Of a stretch of 64,000 nt of DNA, positions 11,335 to 22,735 are shown one piece after another. The stretch's first letter is position 1. Every line of letters starts with the position of its first letter. Made by a program: the position numbers and the translations under genes. The notes under the pieces were generated by a model that ran no database searches, was not told where the DNA came from, and was given only the letters and a program-made list of their open reading frames with translations. Origin of the DNA: Herpomyces periplanetae (taxonomy: Eukaryota > Ascomycota > Laboulbeniomycetes > Herpomycetales > Herpomycetaceae); assembly GCA_009733715.1 (NCBI GenBank), contig WMKJ01000023.1, forward strand, positions 1 through 64,000, read 5' to 3'.

Positions 11335-12164
11335 GGATGCTCATACGTGTATAGATTTGAATTTTGGTGGTACTGCTAGGCGCTGAATTTAAAATAATTA
11401 ATGTCTTCATAATCTACGTTTGCCATCATGTCAACGCCAGACTAATGTTTTCCTCTAGGACTATACATTCTCACATGCACTTGTGTCGAACTGTCTAAGT
11501 CATTATATCTTACTTAAACACTCTTACACCCTTTTTTTCTATCGGACACCAATTTACTCGTCTCATGCCTTGAAATATTAACTCAGAGACTCGGGCGTGC
11601 ACGTTAGCTTCCAACGTTTCTTTAGCAATTGAAAAAAAACCGTTAACACGAGTCTTTCATCCGTCTTGCTGCTTATCCCATAAGCGCACAGTGTTCCCGG
11701 ATATTTTTCATGCAGTATTTTACAAGTTTTCTACCTACGTTTCTCCCCATTTTAACCTTTACATCGCATTTTATGAATTATATCTACGCTCTGTTAAGTG
11801 GAATTAAATCGCCATTTTTTCCACTTAATTGTACTGTAGCTGTATTCAATTAACACTTTTCAGCAAGCAAATCAAATCGAGTTCGGTTTGCTTAAGATTC
11901 TACGCTCGGTATATGCACTTTAAGACTACTGGACGTACTGATAAATTTAAGCTAATTGTAGCGCGCATGTTTCATTGCTCGACTTACCCCTAGTAGCTTC
12001 AACTGTCAATCTCGTTAACTTGGCATACCTGCGTGTTTTCTCCCGTTCTGCCGCATTGGTTAAGTGGTGTAATGTAAGTAGTAGCGTTGGCATTCTTCCT
12101 GGAGTTTATTTCCGTCATCACCACTTTAACGTAAAACCATCCATATCTATTTAAAGCTAACAGC
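11335..12164. other. intergenic region between FUM1 and IMP1
   Basis: 830 bases of AT-rich sequence with scattered oligo-T tracts. It holds the FUM1 3' flank and the IMP1 promoter. I see no additional gene. Confidence 0.5.
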
Positions 12165-13037
12165 ATGCTGAATTTGGGTAGAATGTTATTCACATTATCT
12201 TACGTTTTTGTTTCACTCGGTCGAGCGGCTAGACGGTTCCCTCAAAAGCACAATAAGATCGAGCGGTTAAAGCTTTTAACAATTTCTCAGTGTAATTTTA
12301 CCAGCTTGCTACAAAACCGAAATACTGCTTTACGGGTTTTTTCTCGCAGAATTAACACCCCAAAATTGCTGAGGTGTTATGCTTCGTCTCGGGCCAATAT
12401 GCAAGTCCGCCCGCGGAACCGGACATGGGTTTATACAGTCGTTAACGTTGCACTAAATTCATTGCACACTCTGTTATGGATTCATATTTTCCTCGATCAT
12501 GTAATACTAATTGCACCTACTATCGGACCGTCCATGCTCCCAACTCTGCATGTAACGCAAGATGCAGTAGCAGTTTTAAGAGTGGCAGGTTATCAACGCG
12601 GTAAAGGAGTTCAAGTTGGAGATCTTGTATGTGTTCGAATGCCTTACTCTTCATCGGGATTAGTTGTCAAGCGAATTATCGGCATGCCTGGAGATTTCGT
12701 AGTTGTTCCGGTTCTCGATGAGAGTGATATCAGTCCATCAAACGAAGAGTTAGAGGACATGTTGGTCAATAAACAGTATCATGATTCTTCATCTACTACA
12801 CATAATAATTCAGGTCTGGGAATTGAAAGTATCAATATAACAAGTGAACGACATACTCGTATGGCCCAAGTACCTGTAGGGCATTGTTACATTGCTGGTG
12901 ATAATTTACCTTGGTCTCGGGATTCTAGATCGTACGGACCCGTTCCTTTGGCATTGATTACGGGGAAAGTGTTAGCGCGAGTATGGCCTATTAGTCGATG
13001 GGGAATACTTAAATCAGGGCTAGTAGAGCCTAATTAG
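12165..13037 (+). CDS. IMP1: Mitochondrial inner membrane protease subunit 1
   Basis: A single exon of 290 residues, an S26-family signal peptidase of the inner membrane that removes sorting peptides of proteins in the intermembrane space. The catalytic Ser is in GPSMLPT (residue 123) and the Lys in VVKRIIGMPGD (residue 169). Box D/E GHCYIAGDN and SRDSRSYGPVPLALI follow, and the Asn/Asp feature marks Imp1 rather than Imp2. A transmembrane helix lies at about 88-118. The protein is about 100 residues longer than the yeast one: there is a basic N-terminal extension of about 80 residues with an internal Met at 79, and an Asp/Ser/Asn-rich insert at about 183-225. Its partner subunit SOM1 is also in this window. 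Confidence 0.94.
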   Translation: MLNLGRMLFTLSYVFVSLGRAARRFPQKHNKIERLKLLTISQCNFTSLLQNRNTALRVFSRRINTPKLLRCYASSRANMQVRPRNRTWVYTVVNVALNSLHTLLWIHIFLDHVILIAPTIGPSMLPTLHVTQDAVAVLRVAGYQRGKGVQVGDLVCVRMPYSSSGLVVKRIIGMPGDFVVVPVLDESDISPSNEELEDMLVNKQYHDSSSTTHNNSGLGIESINITSERHTRMAQVPVGHCYIAGDNLPWSRDSRSYGPVPLALITGKVLARVWPISRWGILKSGLVEPN

Positions 13038-13054
13038 CCAAAGTGTACATCATA

Positions 13055-13414
13055 TTACGATGTTAACGCTGTTAAAAATTTCATGGACTCTTGAATGCTC
13101 AGTAGCACAAAGATGATCAAGTCATCGGAATGAGCACTTGTACCGAGAGTGTTAAGAAGTTCTAATTGATGTTTGAGGGTAAAATTGCAAGAGCGAATAC
13201 GGTAATTTGACTGGCAAATGAGTCGTGAAACATTAAATTTAGCCGGGTAATTGGCGTACGTATATGGAAGCTTTAAACTATCTGGATCTAGCAGCAAAAG
13301 TGCAAAGCAACGTTTGAATTGATTGACATGGTGAACATGATATTTCTGCGACGCTGCATGTGAAATTGGAAGTGAATCTTTGTGCCAACGAAGTGTGCGC
13401 AGTATCACCTGCAT
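13055..13414 (-). CDS. Possible small protein, unrecognised
   Basis: A 119-codon frame beginning MQVILRTLRWHKDSLPISHA and ending FLTALTS. It lies tail to tail with IMP1, only 17 bases away. Composition is protein-like (mixed hydrophobic and basic residues), and the segment FKRCFALLLLDPDSLKLPY looks helical, but I cannot assign a family. The ATG overlaps a TATGCAG acceptor preceded by CTAAC, so this may instead be the last exon of a longer gene whose upstream exons I could not find. Moderate to low certainty. Confidence 0.35.
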   Translation of the reverse strand: MQVILRTLRWHKDSLPISHAASQKYHVHHVNQFKRCFALLLLDPDSLKLPYTYANYPAKFNVSRLICQSNYRIRSCNFTLKHQLELLNTLGTSAHSDDLIIFVLLSIQESMKFLTALTS

Positions 13415-15261
13415 AATTTTTTGGGATATGTTTACAATATGTGTGTATAACAGGACAAGTTAGTGATAGACTTCCTGTTTGTACATAGATACTAGCTAAG
13501 GCAAAGGGACAATGGTATGAATGGGCGGGAAAGTTTGTCGTGATGTTAGACAGTCAACGAATTACAGTTGAGGATAACCAAGTTTGAAGTAACAAGTGAT
13601 TGTGAGAATGCCGAAATGCATGAGGGTGTATATATGATTGAGGTGAACTGACAAGTTACTTATGCTGGTAGGCCAGGTTGTTCTGATATGGCTGATAATT
13701 AGAGTTAATCAGTTATATCCATACGCACAAACACGCCAAAGAGCGGCGTAATTGGGGAAATAAAATTTTAGACGTAACGGAATCATTTTACCTTAATTGT
13801 CTGCCGTACGATCTACGGGCAGGCTAACAAGACGATCAACTGATAAATAGATATGCATACAGCAAGTAGCTGCTCTGCGGGATTCCGTAGTGTAAGTAAA
13901 GCGTGTCGCATTTAGTGCATGTGCGGCTCATTTTGCAACATATTCGGGTGATGGTCTACAGGATTTTATTCTGTTGGTAATATACATTGGGATTATTAGG
14001 TTGTTGACTTACTAGTGTATAATGGAATGCCGGGGATAAAAGGTGGATATATCGTGGAGTTGGAGGCTGATGTTTGGTGATGCATCATACTTATTGTATT
14101 ATGGTGAATAATAAATCAAGTCTTGTGGGGTATGGCGAATATGATAATAAAGTATTGGCCAGAGTGACTGGACGGGCGCATGTTCGTTGGAATTTCTGGA
14201 TGAACTAGATGTAAAAGTCATTCGGACAAACGAACTACTATTCGTGGTAATATACATACATAGTATTGTTGGTTAAACCAATTGCACTGACAATCACTAC
14301 GAACACAGTATAGGGAAATTAAATGCGATGATAGCGACGAAAACCGGATAAGGGTCTTGCGCTGGTAAAGTAATGATGCGGCAATGACTGACATTGGTGG
14401 CCTGTCCCCTCTCGTCATCATGTGGAGCGAATCACCAAGTTTCATTGGAACATGAACAAATAATGGCCCACATGGCCGTTCTGCTAGGGGCTGGCAAACA
14501 CCCTGTTGCAAGATAGGTGCGTGCGGAGGATTATCACGGTTGGCAGCGTGAAACTTGCTTTACTTAGGCTTTATTTTTGATATTACAAGTGCTACGATCA
14601 TGATCAACTTTAATCGGGATAGACGCAAGGACATACAGGAATTCACAAGGGAAAAACGGCTCTAGTATAATGGTCATATTGCAGAATAAATCGATTCAGC
14701 TAACATCATTGCACCTGAAGGAACACTACACGAATATGCTAAAGGATTATAAGCAAAGGTATATTTACACAGTGCTCGTTATACTTTAGGCAAAGATGAC
14801 GTTAGTTGTACACACGTACATTCGTAGAGTCTTCGAACATTCAGAGAAGTTAAAATAGGTTTAGCAGTTGATTGTGTGTTTCTCGATCAATTATCTTTCG
14901 GTGAAGAATGGACACACCCAAGTTTGCTCTTGAGTGTAACGCAAATCACGATTAAGCCAAATACTTATACCAAGCGGCATGGAGGACAAAGTATCATGTA
15001 TGACAATTCAAAAGTGAAAATCAATTTATGCAAACTACAACGGAATATTGCCGACATAGAGCACTCTGGTACATGTATGTAAGATGAAAAGAGAGATGGT
15101 GGGTTGATTTTAGAATGCTGCCCACCAATGAAGAGATATAGAGTTAGTTTTGGAGACGATCAAAGCAACTTGCAATGCCGACTGACTGACTAGTAAATTT
15201 TATGAGATGGACAGAGTTAAGTGTATTAAAATTACCCAGTTTTTATGTTAGCTGAAAAGAC
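13415..15261. other. gene-poor region
   Basis: 1.8 kb without a gene I can support. Weak open frames exist on the minus strand at 14218-14511 and on the plus strand at 14876-15082, both unrecognised. The plus frame around 14600-15080 has patches that look protein-like but no known domain. Confidence 0.45.
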
Positions 15262-16021
15262 TCATATTACGGGGGTGCCGAAGAAACGGTCGATGGCCTT
15301 TCCGTCAGCATCGGGATCATTTATGACCACATGAGTATCGGCATTATCAAGCTTGTCAATATGAGTCTGGTTAACGCAGGCGGTGGTGACGGCAGAAGTA
15401 TCAAGTGCAGCTGATAAGAATGAATCAGGACATGCAGAACTGGACGATGAGGATTTCCATAGGCTATCGGGTAAGAGTAAACGTTGATTTGAATCAAGCC
15501 AACCCGGGGCAACCTTGCGTCTTAAAGCGAGATCACGGTCAGAGATAGATTGTTGCCAGGCATGAACAGCACGGTCAGCGCGTCGTCTAGATTCGTTTAG
15601 GGTAGTGCGGGTTACGTGTGTATACTTGAGGATATCTTGAACGCGATGTAGGCCAACATCATTAATGGGAGGACGAGGGGGACGTGGCGGTGGAGAAGGT
15701 TCAGCATGAATGTTGGAATCACTAGTTGACGGTGGATTTATTGAAGGAAGTGCGGCGGGAAGGGAACTAACGGCTGGAGCGGTTGCAAACTGAGAGGGTG
15801 GAAGTGTAGATTGTAGTGATGTATAAGAATAAGGCAAAGCTATAGGTAAGGGTAATGCTAAGTGGGGTGGTATTGTTATTGAAATGTGAGTTAACAGGGG
15901 ATTAGGATCTGAATGAGCAATTTCAAAGAAGAAAAAAGAGAATGATAATGAATTGTCAGCAATTAATGGCGTAAAAAGGGTCGCTGGGAGGTAAGTTGAC
16001 TAACTTACGTTCATCAATCAT
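15262..16021 (-). CDS. Proline-rich protein with a conserved-looking C-terminal helical region
   Basis: Exons 16021-16009 and 15908-15262 give 219 residues. The intron has donor GTAAGT and acceptor TTCAG, and C plus AT gives His at the join. The N-terminal 80 residues are rich in Pro, Ser, Thr and Ala, including PSPPPRPPRPP. From about residue 88 (INDVGLHRVQDILKYTHV) to about 150 (KVAPGWLDSNQRLLLP) the sequence looks helical and constrained, with many Arg and Asp. The tail is Ser-rich and Asp-rich, ending DRFFGTPVI. I do not recognise the family. The frame upstream of the chosen ATG continues through LRRLQLFSYA, so an additional 5' exon is possible. Confidence 0.5.
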
Positions 16022-17223
16022 GGCGTATGAAAACAATTGGAGGCGACGCAATGCTAGATGATTGATGGTAAATAAAATGTACAAGTTAGACTTAACAGCT
16101 GGGTATACGATCAGAGAAATAAAGTTAACAAGTGAGCGAGGAGATGAATGTTGGGAGTAAGAATGAATTGTGGAAAAGTATACAGGGCATGAAGCAGGGC
16201 ACATTAACATAAACAGGAGAGTATTAGCGAAAAGACGGCAGGATTGGAACGAATCACAAAAGAAAAATGTGTGGATTAGGTTGGGGGAAAATTGAGACAA
16301 GCATTAAGTAGAATGAATTAGCAGCAGTGGATTAGAATGAGCAGGTTTAACTGTTGGACGGCAAAATACTTCATGGATTAATTGTCGTATGAATGATAAT
16401 AAGATGGGTGCTAAGAGTATGCTGGTCAACAGGAAAGCAAGTGAGCAAGCCAGTGTACGTACGTTAATGTATGCATGTACACATGCGTGCATGTGTACAT
16501 AAATATGTTTTTATAGGGTATGAAAGCGATTAACACGATCACGATAGGATAAAGTACCTAAAAGGGAAATTTTATTAGGACGAGATAGGTGGAGACACTT
16601 ACATAATGAAGAAGAAAGAAGATGGGACGAACCAGCTGGAAACGGACGAGGATTATAGCAGGGCACGCCGTGTCATGGACTTGTTGGTAGACAAGCGTAT
16701 GAAAAAGTTGTCAAGTTAACTTCGTTATTCGTTGATGGAAAGATATTAAGTTGGCGTTTACTGGGCAAAGCAAACTATTAATCAAACAAATCTAAATAGG
16801 TTGGCAGACAACTAATAAGCTTGGTGGAGTGTATTGAGCGTGGATTAAGCATGAATACGGTCAGGCAAATTGTGTCATGGTTAACCAAAATGATATGTTC
16901 ATTTTATATACATGAAGAGTACTAATGCAAAGAGGTTTAAAATGCTAGGCACGATCGGTCGCGTAAGTTGAATGAATGAATTAGAAACGCAAAAATACAG
17001 AGTTACACTCGCGTATCGCAACGGTGATATGGACGGTGTAGCCAAAGTTGAAGTATGCATAAGACTAACGTACAAGGCGGCGTGTGAGAGCGTCAAGACT
17101 GTATACGGTTTAGTTACGGATGGGGCGCGTTAACGTTAGGTAGGCTATCCGAAAAGATTTCAGTCATTCTTTTGCAGTGTATAAAAATGAGTAGAGGGGA
17201 TGAATGCTAGCTAATTTGATGAG
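16022..17223. other. intergenic or unresolved exons
   Basis: 1.2 kb between two weakly supported genes. Donor-like GTAAGT (minus strand, near 16598) and several short open stretches hint at further exons of the 15262-16021 gene, but I cannot join them convincingly. Confidence 0.4.
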
Positions 17224-17486
17224 GATGGCATACATGCACGGACGGATTGATTGATGTAGCGGGAGCTTGCGCTTATACACTAGCGAAGAGAAGCATTAAT
17301 GCGGAACGAGCCGAGCAGAGTCGTGCTCAGGAAGAAGCGCGAAAACAACAAGCGGAACTTCGGGAAATGGAGTTAGCGTTCCAGGTGAACGGGGGAACTA
17401 AAATTAAAGAGAAAGTTAACTCAAGCGATGGGATTGAGGGTGGCGATGATAATGACGAGGTTGGTTACAGGATTAAAGATACATGA
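17224..17486 (+). CDS. Small protein with AKRSINAERAEQ motif, last exon only
   Basis: The frame GAGACAYTLAKRSINAERAEQ runs into an Arg/Glu/Gln-rich helix and an acidic Gly/Asp tail. A short hydrophobic segment before AKRSINAER, then a charged helix, resembles small single-helix mitochondrial proteins of fungi; I suspect but cannot prove such a family. An in-frame TGA lies immediately before an AG at 17222-17223 preceded by GCTAAT, which is why I start the exon at 17224. The first exon was not found, so the entry is 5' incomplete. The stop codon overlaps an ATG opening a 23-codon Gly/Tyr-rich frame, which is probably chance. Confidence 0.45.
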
Positions 17487-17551
17487 ACAAAGGCTATGAC
17501 TTTGGTTACGGTCATGCTCGTGGTTGTGGCCGTGGTTATGAGCTGACTTAT

Positions 17552-17572
17552 TGACGAACGAACGAACGAACG
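17552..17572 (+). repeat. short (GAAC)n microsatellite
   Basis: Four to five copies of the tetranucleotide GAAC/ACGA in tandem. Confidence 0.8.
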
Positions 17573-18609
17573 GCTGGGTAGGGACAGGGAAAGTTTGAAG
17601 CGGAAAAGGTGTTTCGGAGTCGTAAGGGAGATCGATTAACGCGATATTAAGCGGGAACTTTGAACGAATAAGCGATGCTAGCGGTTCAGAGTGGATTAAT
17701 TAATAGAAGCTACAAAAATGTGATGGGAAAGGGATAGGGTTTGGTGGAGAATGAAGCAGGCAGCCAAGGTTGGTGAAATAATGAATTAATATTTCTCAGA
17801 TGAAGAAAGTGTACTGTTAATAGTGAAATTGGCGGTAATGTTACAAGGGAGGAATGAAAATACTTGTGGCAATTTAGGAAGAGGGGAAAAGCATTCACGT
17901 AGGTCATGCCACGTTAGTATGAAGAATTACGAGGGTAATTGGCACGAAAGAGACCAGAAAACAGCAGGATGTGTGTGAAGCAAGCTGCGAGTAATGCGGA
18001 AGGGGAAGATTGGTCTTGGAGCGACAGCTGCAACGATGATAATTGCATGAGATAAGGGGGTAACGCTGGAGAAAAGAGAAAATGTTTTGATGATACACGA
18101 ACAGCGAATAAATCGGGGAGGGAAGGCGGAAGCGGAAGAGGAATGGGAAGCAATTGAATAGTTAGTGAGAAGCGCGAAAAACACTAGCTAGAAAGCGGGC
18201 GCAAAAGGGGAGAGGTAAGTATCCTAAGTTATTCTAACACTGAACGGAAAAGTTTTGAAGTTGGGCAAACGGAGCTATCTTTGGACGAGAGAGCAGAGCA
18301 ATACAAATTAAATCACGGTAAACCAGTGCAGAAGGGAAATACGAGGTATTGCGAGTGAGCGAACCGCAAAATATCTCGACGGGTAAGGATGAAAGTGAAG
18401 AAGAAATAGTGTCATTCCGTTAGTAATTTTTCCAAGGAATTACAATTCGCTAATGAAAGTCTAGGCAAAGGGAAAGTTAAAGCGAGCGTCTTCTGGAACG
18501 GCCTAACGGATCAACGGGGTTAGATTAAATAGGCAAAGAGCAAGGAACCAACTAATTGAATTGGACGAGACGAGCCGACGAGAAAAAAGTGGATTAAGCT
18601 TGACCGAGA

Positions 18610-18683
18610 CGTAACATAGCGTAGTGTAGCGTAACGTAACGTATAGCTTTGCATTGCATCGCATCGCATCGTTTCGTATCGAT
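18610..18683 (+). repeat. degenerate CGTA / GCATC tandem repeat
   Basis: Blocks of GTAGC and GTAAC units are followed by GCATC units and TTTCGTATCG. It looks like two adjoining imperfect five-base satellites. Confidence 0.7.
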
Positions 18684-19382
18684 AAGCGTGCAAGATAAGA
18701 TTACTTGGGTCTAGTGGAGTAGACCGATCTGAAGGGAACTAGTGTAAATCAGCTTGAAGCGGGATCCATAAGGCTCTCGCGCTGCAGCTGAGCCCCAGAC
18801 GGTGCAACGACGACAACCGTAGCAATTAACCTCTCGTTTCCTTCTTGTCTACACTTTTGCCGGCTGGGTCGCGCAGTTCTTTATATCAAGTTAAGCCTTT
18901 CACTCTTCTCCCACTCTTGTCTGTTTTCTTGAATTTACCATAAACTTTAAGTTCCCAAAACCCTATTTTATAGTCCCTCGAATTCGAAAACTGATGAACC
19001 AATCTGGACGAGACGAGACGATTACAGGGGCACGCCGTTTTTGTTGAGATAAATTTGTTGAGAGCGGAGAATTAGATTTGTTGAGATTCCGGAAAAGACG
19101 AAACGAAAAAGGCCAATCTTACAGAAACTGGCTTCCTTGAAAAATCTTTCCTTGTGCACATCTCCAAATGGAAATGAGCTCTGCTAGACAGTCAGAGGAA
19201 AAAAACAAGCTCACCTTTGCTCTCGACAATTCCAATGGTCCACCACTCGACCATGTAATGATTAACGGGTTTCATCTTTCTACTCTTTAATAATTTGCCA
19301 ATTCATCACCATCCGCAAGATTATTCTTCCCATTTCCCAATCGTATACTTACACTACTCCTAATCCAATCAAACGTTTAAAC

Positions 19383-22300
19383 ATGTCAATGTTAACTTCT
19401 TCAACTAACATTGCAATGCCTGGCCGAATCGAATTGGGTAAAACCTTGGGCAACGATAAACTTCTCTATTTTGGTCATATCAGCAACGAAAATCCCCATC
19501 TAATTACTGCTTCTTCCTCAAACAAACTGACTACGAGTCGTCAGGATTTTAAATTGTCCTTTGAACCTACAAAATGGGGTAGTTGGAACGGTCGAGCTCT
19601 AACTCGCCTTGGACATAGAAAGAAACTGACCAGAAGAAGATCGTTAGCTGCAGCCCCTTCAGCATTTCGATTACGCAGAAATTCTACTGTCCCGTTTGTC
19701 TCAGCAGCAGAACCACCACCACCACCACCAACTCATCATCAAGCTGGCACTACAGCCTCCATTGCTCTTAGATCCTCTTTACCTTGTAACAACCCTTCAT
19801 GGGAGGATCTTATCTTGGAACAGAGTTGGGTTAAATGGTCTACGCTTTCCCCTTCCAATTCCAAATCCAACACTTCTTCGTCGAGTGTACTGGTAAGTCG
19901 AATTTTCTTGTCGAGTCTACTTGAATTCTTACTTCACACTGCCCATGCCCGCTTCTTCCTTACCTTGTTTCTTTCCCACTCCATTTCTCCAGTCATTTTA
20001 CCGCCGCCGCCGCCGCCTCCTCTCATTTTCCTTCTCCAGCCAACCCTCCATCCCCTCCCCTCCTCTCTCCTCCACTCCCCCCACAGAACAAAGCCAACTT
20101 ACCACATCAATATAAAGCCCACTTCTCTACCCTTTTCTTCTCCTCGTCCTCTTCCTCTTTTTCCCCCTTCCCTTCTATCATCCCCTCTCATCCGCTCGTC
20201 TGCACCGTGCGACGACCCGGCGTTATGTTATCGTTGTATCCAAGTCAATTTAACCATTCTTATCAAAGTTTACGCTTTATTATAACCCAGAATCCTTGAC
20301 ATCTGCTATCTAAAACCTCTTCCACCTTTACTTGCTTGCCTACTTGTTATCAAACGCTTGTATCATTGATGCATCTATCATTATAAAAATCTATTCATTC
20401 ACTTTTCCTTTTTAGTCATTTACTAACGCTTTTCATTCTCCTTCTTTCACTTCACTCATTTCAGCCTATTCCCCCCGTCGAAGTCATACCTCAAGAGCCT
20501 TCCTCTTTACCCTCATCATCCAGTACGTTAAATGATATAATGTACAAACTTTCTCAACCTCGCTAAATTTTCCATACAGACAGTTTGCCGTCCGATCTTC
20601 CCTGCCCTGATTCCGCACCTGGATGCGACGAATGCTCAGCTGAAAATAGGACAGCGGATTCCTCTTCTTCATCTATACATCTTCATTGCCTACAAATTTC
20701 ACGGAATTTACGCACAACATCTTTAGTGTCGCATGAAACCATACTTCCTCTACCAAATAGTCGAACGTCTACTCTCTCTCTATCCAGCTTCTTGGACTCT
20801 AATCAAAATCAAATTGACCGACCCCAAGCGATGCAGGATCACGACATCTTTCAACTGGTCCAAGATTCTAATGACAAATGGGATCACATCGAAGACTACC
20901 TAAAGTGTAAGGTGGACCACGACCATCAGGAAAATGTATACAAATCAGCGTTTGAGCCGAAATTAACAAATGTGTTCAGCGATAAATCAGATCCAGTGGC
21001 TGCCCCCAACTTTATTAGTTCGAGCTCCAGTTCAAATGGTACAGATGACCAAGACGCTTTCTCCGACTCAGACTCAACATCGAATTCAAATTTCCCACCA
21101 TTGTACCAATCATTATCTCATGTTGGCGTATCTCGCACTCGGGCTTGTAGTCGTCCTGATAAGGCTACAAGCTCATCTCCCCAACCCCACGGCCCAACAT
21201 CACAAAGCTACCCCTCACGGTCTCGGACTGCTCCACCCCCTGCTCATAGAAATCACTCAAGAAATGAAATCCATCGGGTTATCCGAGACGCTGATTCAAT
21301 TATATGCTATCGCACGGATTCCCGGCGTAAAAAATCCCAAGTTGCAGGTTACTTGGATCAAATAACCCGCAGAAATATTCGAAGTGGGGAATTCAAGATT
21401 ATTGACATACAGAGTTTAGTTGAAGAAGAAGAAAGATGCCATAAAGTTTCTTCATCTCCCCCCGTTCCCTCAACACCCACTAATGTTCCACTCTCCTTGT
21501 CTCTGTCAACCAATGAAAGTTCTGTGGTACCACAAAACTTGGCCAATCATTCTAAGAAGGATTCCAAAATATCAGCCTACCTTAGCAAATGGTCATTTAC
21601 GGATCAGTTCAGAAATTACAAGTCACCAGGCAGTAACAACGTTAGTGGTACAGTAAAGTGCAAATGGTCTTCGGCACATGTACCTCGACATCGTCTTCGT
21701 CGTCGACATCGTCCGTGTCGTCGGCATCGATCTCAGAGTCAACGTCCGACTCATCCGTCACCTCCGTGTGATGAACAAGATAACAATCCGAGAACGTCAG
21801 TTTTAAACATTCGTCCGTCCTCACTACCACCACCCTCTTCACCTGGGTTCACATCAACCCCCACATCGCCAGCATCATCTTCCGAAGCTCCTGCTCCGTT
21901 ACAAATATCGGAGAATGATGGTTCAGCGTTCAATTCGTTACCTCCTTGTTTAACAGAAACCACTACTACCACCACTACTACAACTACCACTACGGGACCT
22001 GGCACCCAGATGTCGCATGATGGTTCCAATGCCCCGACAAACCATCCTCGCAGCACGTCAAATCGATCATCTGGTATACTTCATTTTCCCGGAAGTCTGT
22101 TCACACGCAATCCCTTTCGCAAGTCTGGTTTTACGTTACCCAATTTACTCGTATTTCTGGATCCTTTTTCCGACTCCCTAAACACTGCTGTCACGACTGA
22201 ATCATCATGTCAGTCTGGTCCAGTTCCCCCTCCTATTCGTCCCGTTTGCTCTCGATCTTCCTCCGTTCCCTCTGCTACAATCACCATTTCTGCAACTACT

Positions 22301-22468
22301 CTGTCTAGCACATCTTCTTCAACTGACTCTCCTGCTAAGCTTTCGCAGCCTTCTCCCCAGCCTCCACCACCACCCTCCAAGTCATCTCACCATCATTTCA
22401 GGCCTCAGCTATCCTCTTTTTTCTTTCGCAAACTCGTCAATTATTCCTCGACTAATCGTTGTGACTAA
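19383..22468 (+). CDS. Large Ser/Pro/Thr-rich protein, family unknown
   Basis: Exons 19383-19892, 20465-20522 and 20580-22468 give 818 residues; introns have GTAAGT and GTACGT donors and TTTCAG and ATACAG acceptors, and both joins keep the frame. The first intron is long (572 nt) and pyrimidine-rich. The start is a conserved-looking block, MPGRIELGKTLGNDKLLYFG and DFKLSFEPTKWGSWNGRALT. A second ordered patch near the middle is QVAGYLDQITRRNIRSGEF. The rest is low complexity: poly-Pro, poly-Ser, a run of about a dozen Thr, His/Arg clusters and Asp/Ser stretches. No membrane helix or catalytic motif is seen. A fungal regulatory or cytoskeletal protein is possible, but I cannot name it. Confidence 0.65.
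21958..21994 (+). repeat. ACT/ACC run encoding poly-Thr
   Basis: An in-frame threonine codon repeat inside the 818-residue protein. Confidence 0.85.
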
Positions 22469-22735
22469 TTGTCTACATTATTTTCATCGTGTACACGTAC
22501 GTGCGCCTGTGTGTTAGTGCATGTTAACGTTTGTACGTGTGTATATTAAACCCAACTTCTTCGCATTCTTCCTCAGCTTAACATTTTCCTATCTAGTCTT
22601 TCCAATTTCCCTTTCTGTCCATAATTGCCTTTTATTGCTTAGTAATATCTTAATTCTAAAAATACATTTTAATCCATGACATCATCTCTTTATGTAATCA
22701 CATGATTAGTCACGCCCGACGCGTCCGGCGCCGAT

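Larger units (their letters stand above)
17487..19382. other. intergenic, repeat-rich, purine-biased
   Basis: 1.9 kb with strong purine bias on the plus strand at 17700-18200, producing overlapping open frames on the minus strand that I regard as compositional. It also holds short tandem repeats and, from about 18830, pyrimidine-rich DNA likely to be the promoter and 5' UTR of the next gene. Confidence 0.5.

Noticed and set aside
14218-14511. Minus-strand frame of 97 codons containing LGDSLHMMTRGDRPPMSVIA
   Set aside because: One stretch looked cyclin-like, but no flanking exons or further motif could be found. Frames of this length are expected by chance.
14600-15082. Plus-strand stretch with protein-like patches
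   Set aside because: No known domain, no continuous frame and no splice pattern. I found no evidence that it is a mobile element.
17483-17554. 23-codon Gly/Tyr-rich frame overlapping the preceding stop
   Set aside because: Very short, repetitive GGTTAT/CGTGGT sequence; no way to separate it from chance.
17710-18184. Overlapping minus-strand frames rich in Ser, Leu, Phe and Pro
   Set aside because: They follow from the purine bias of the plus strand; three frames are open at once, which indicates composition rather than coding.
22698-22705. TCACATGA site
   Set aside because: It lies between two convergent 3' ends, so it is not a promoter copy. Kept in mind as a background occurrence of the motif.
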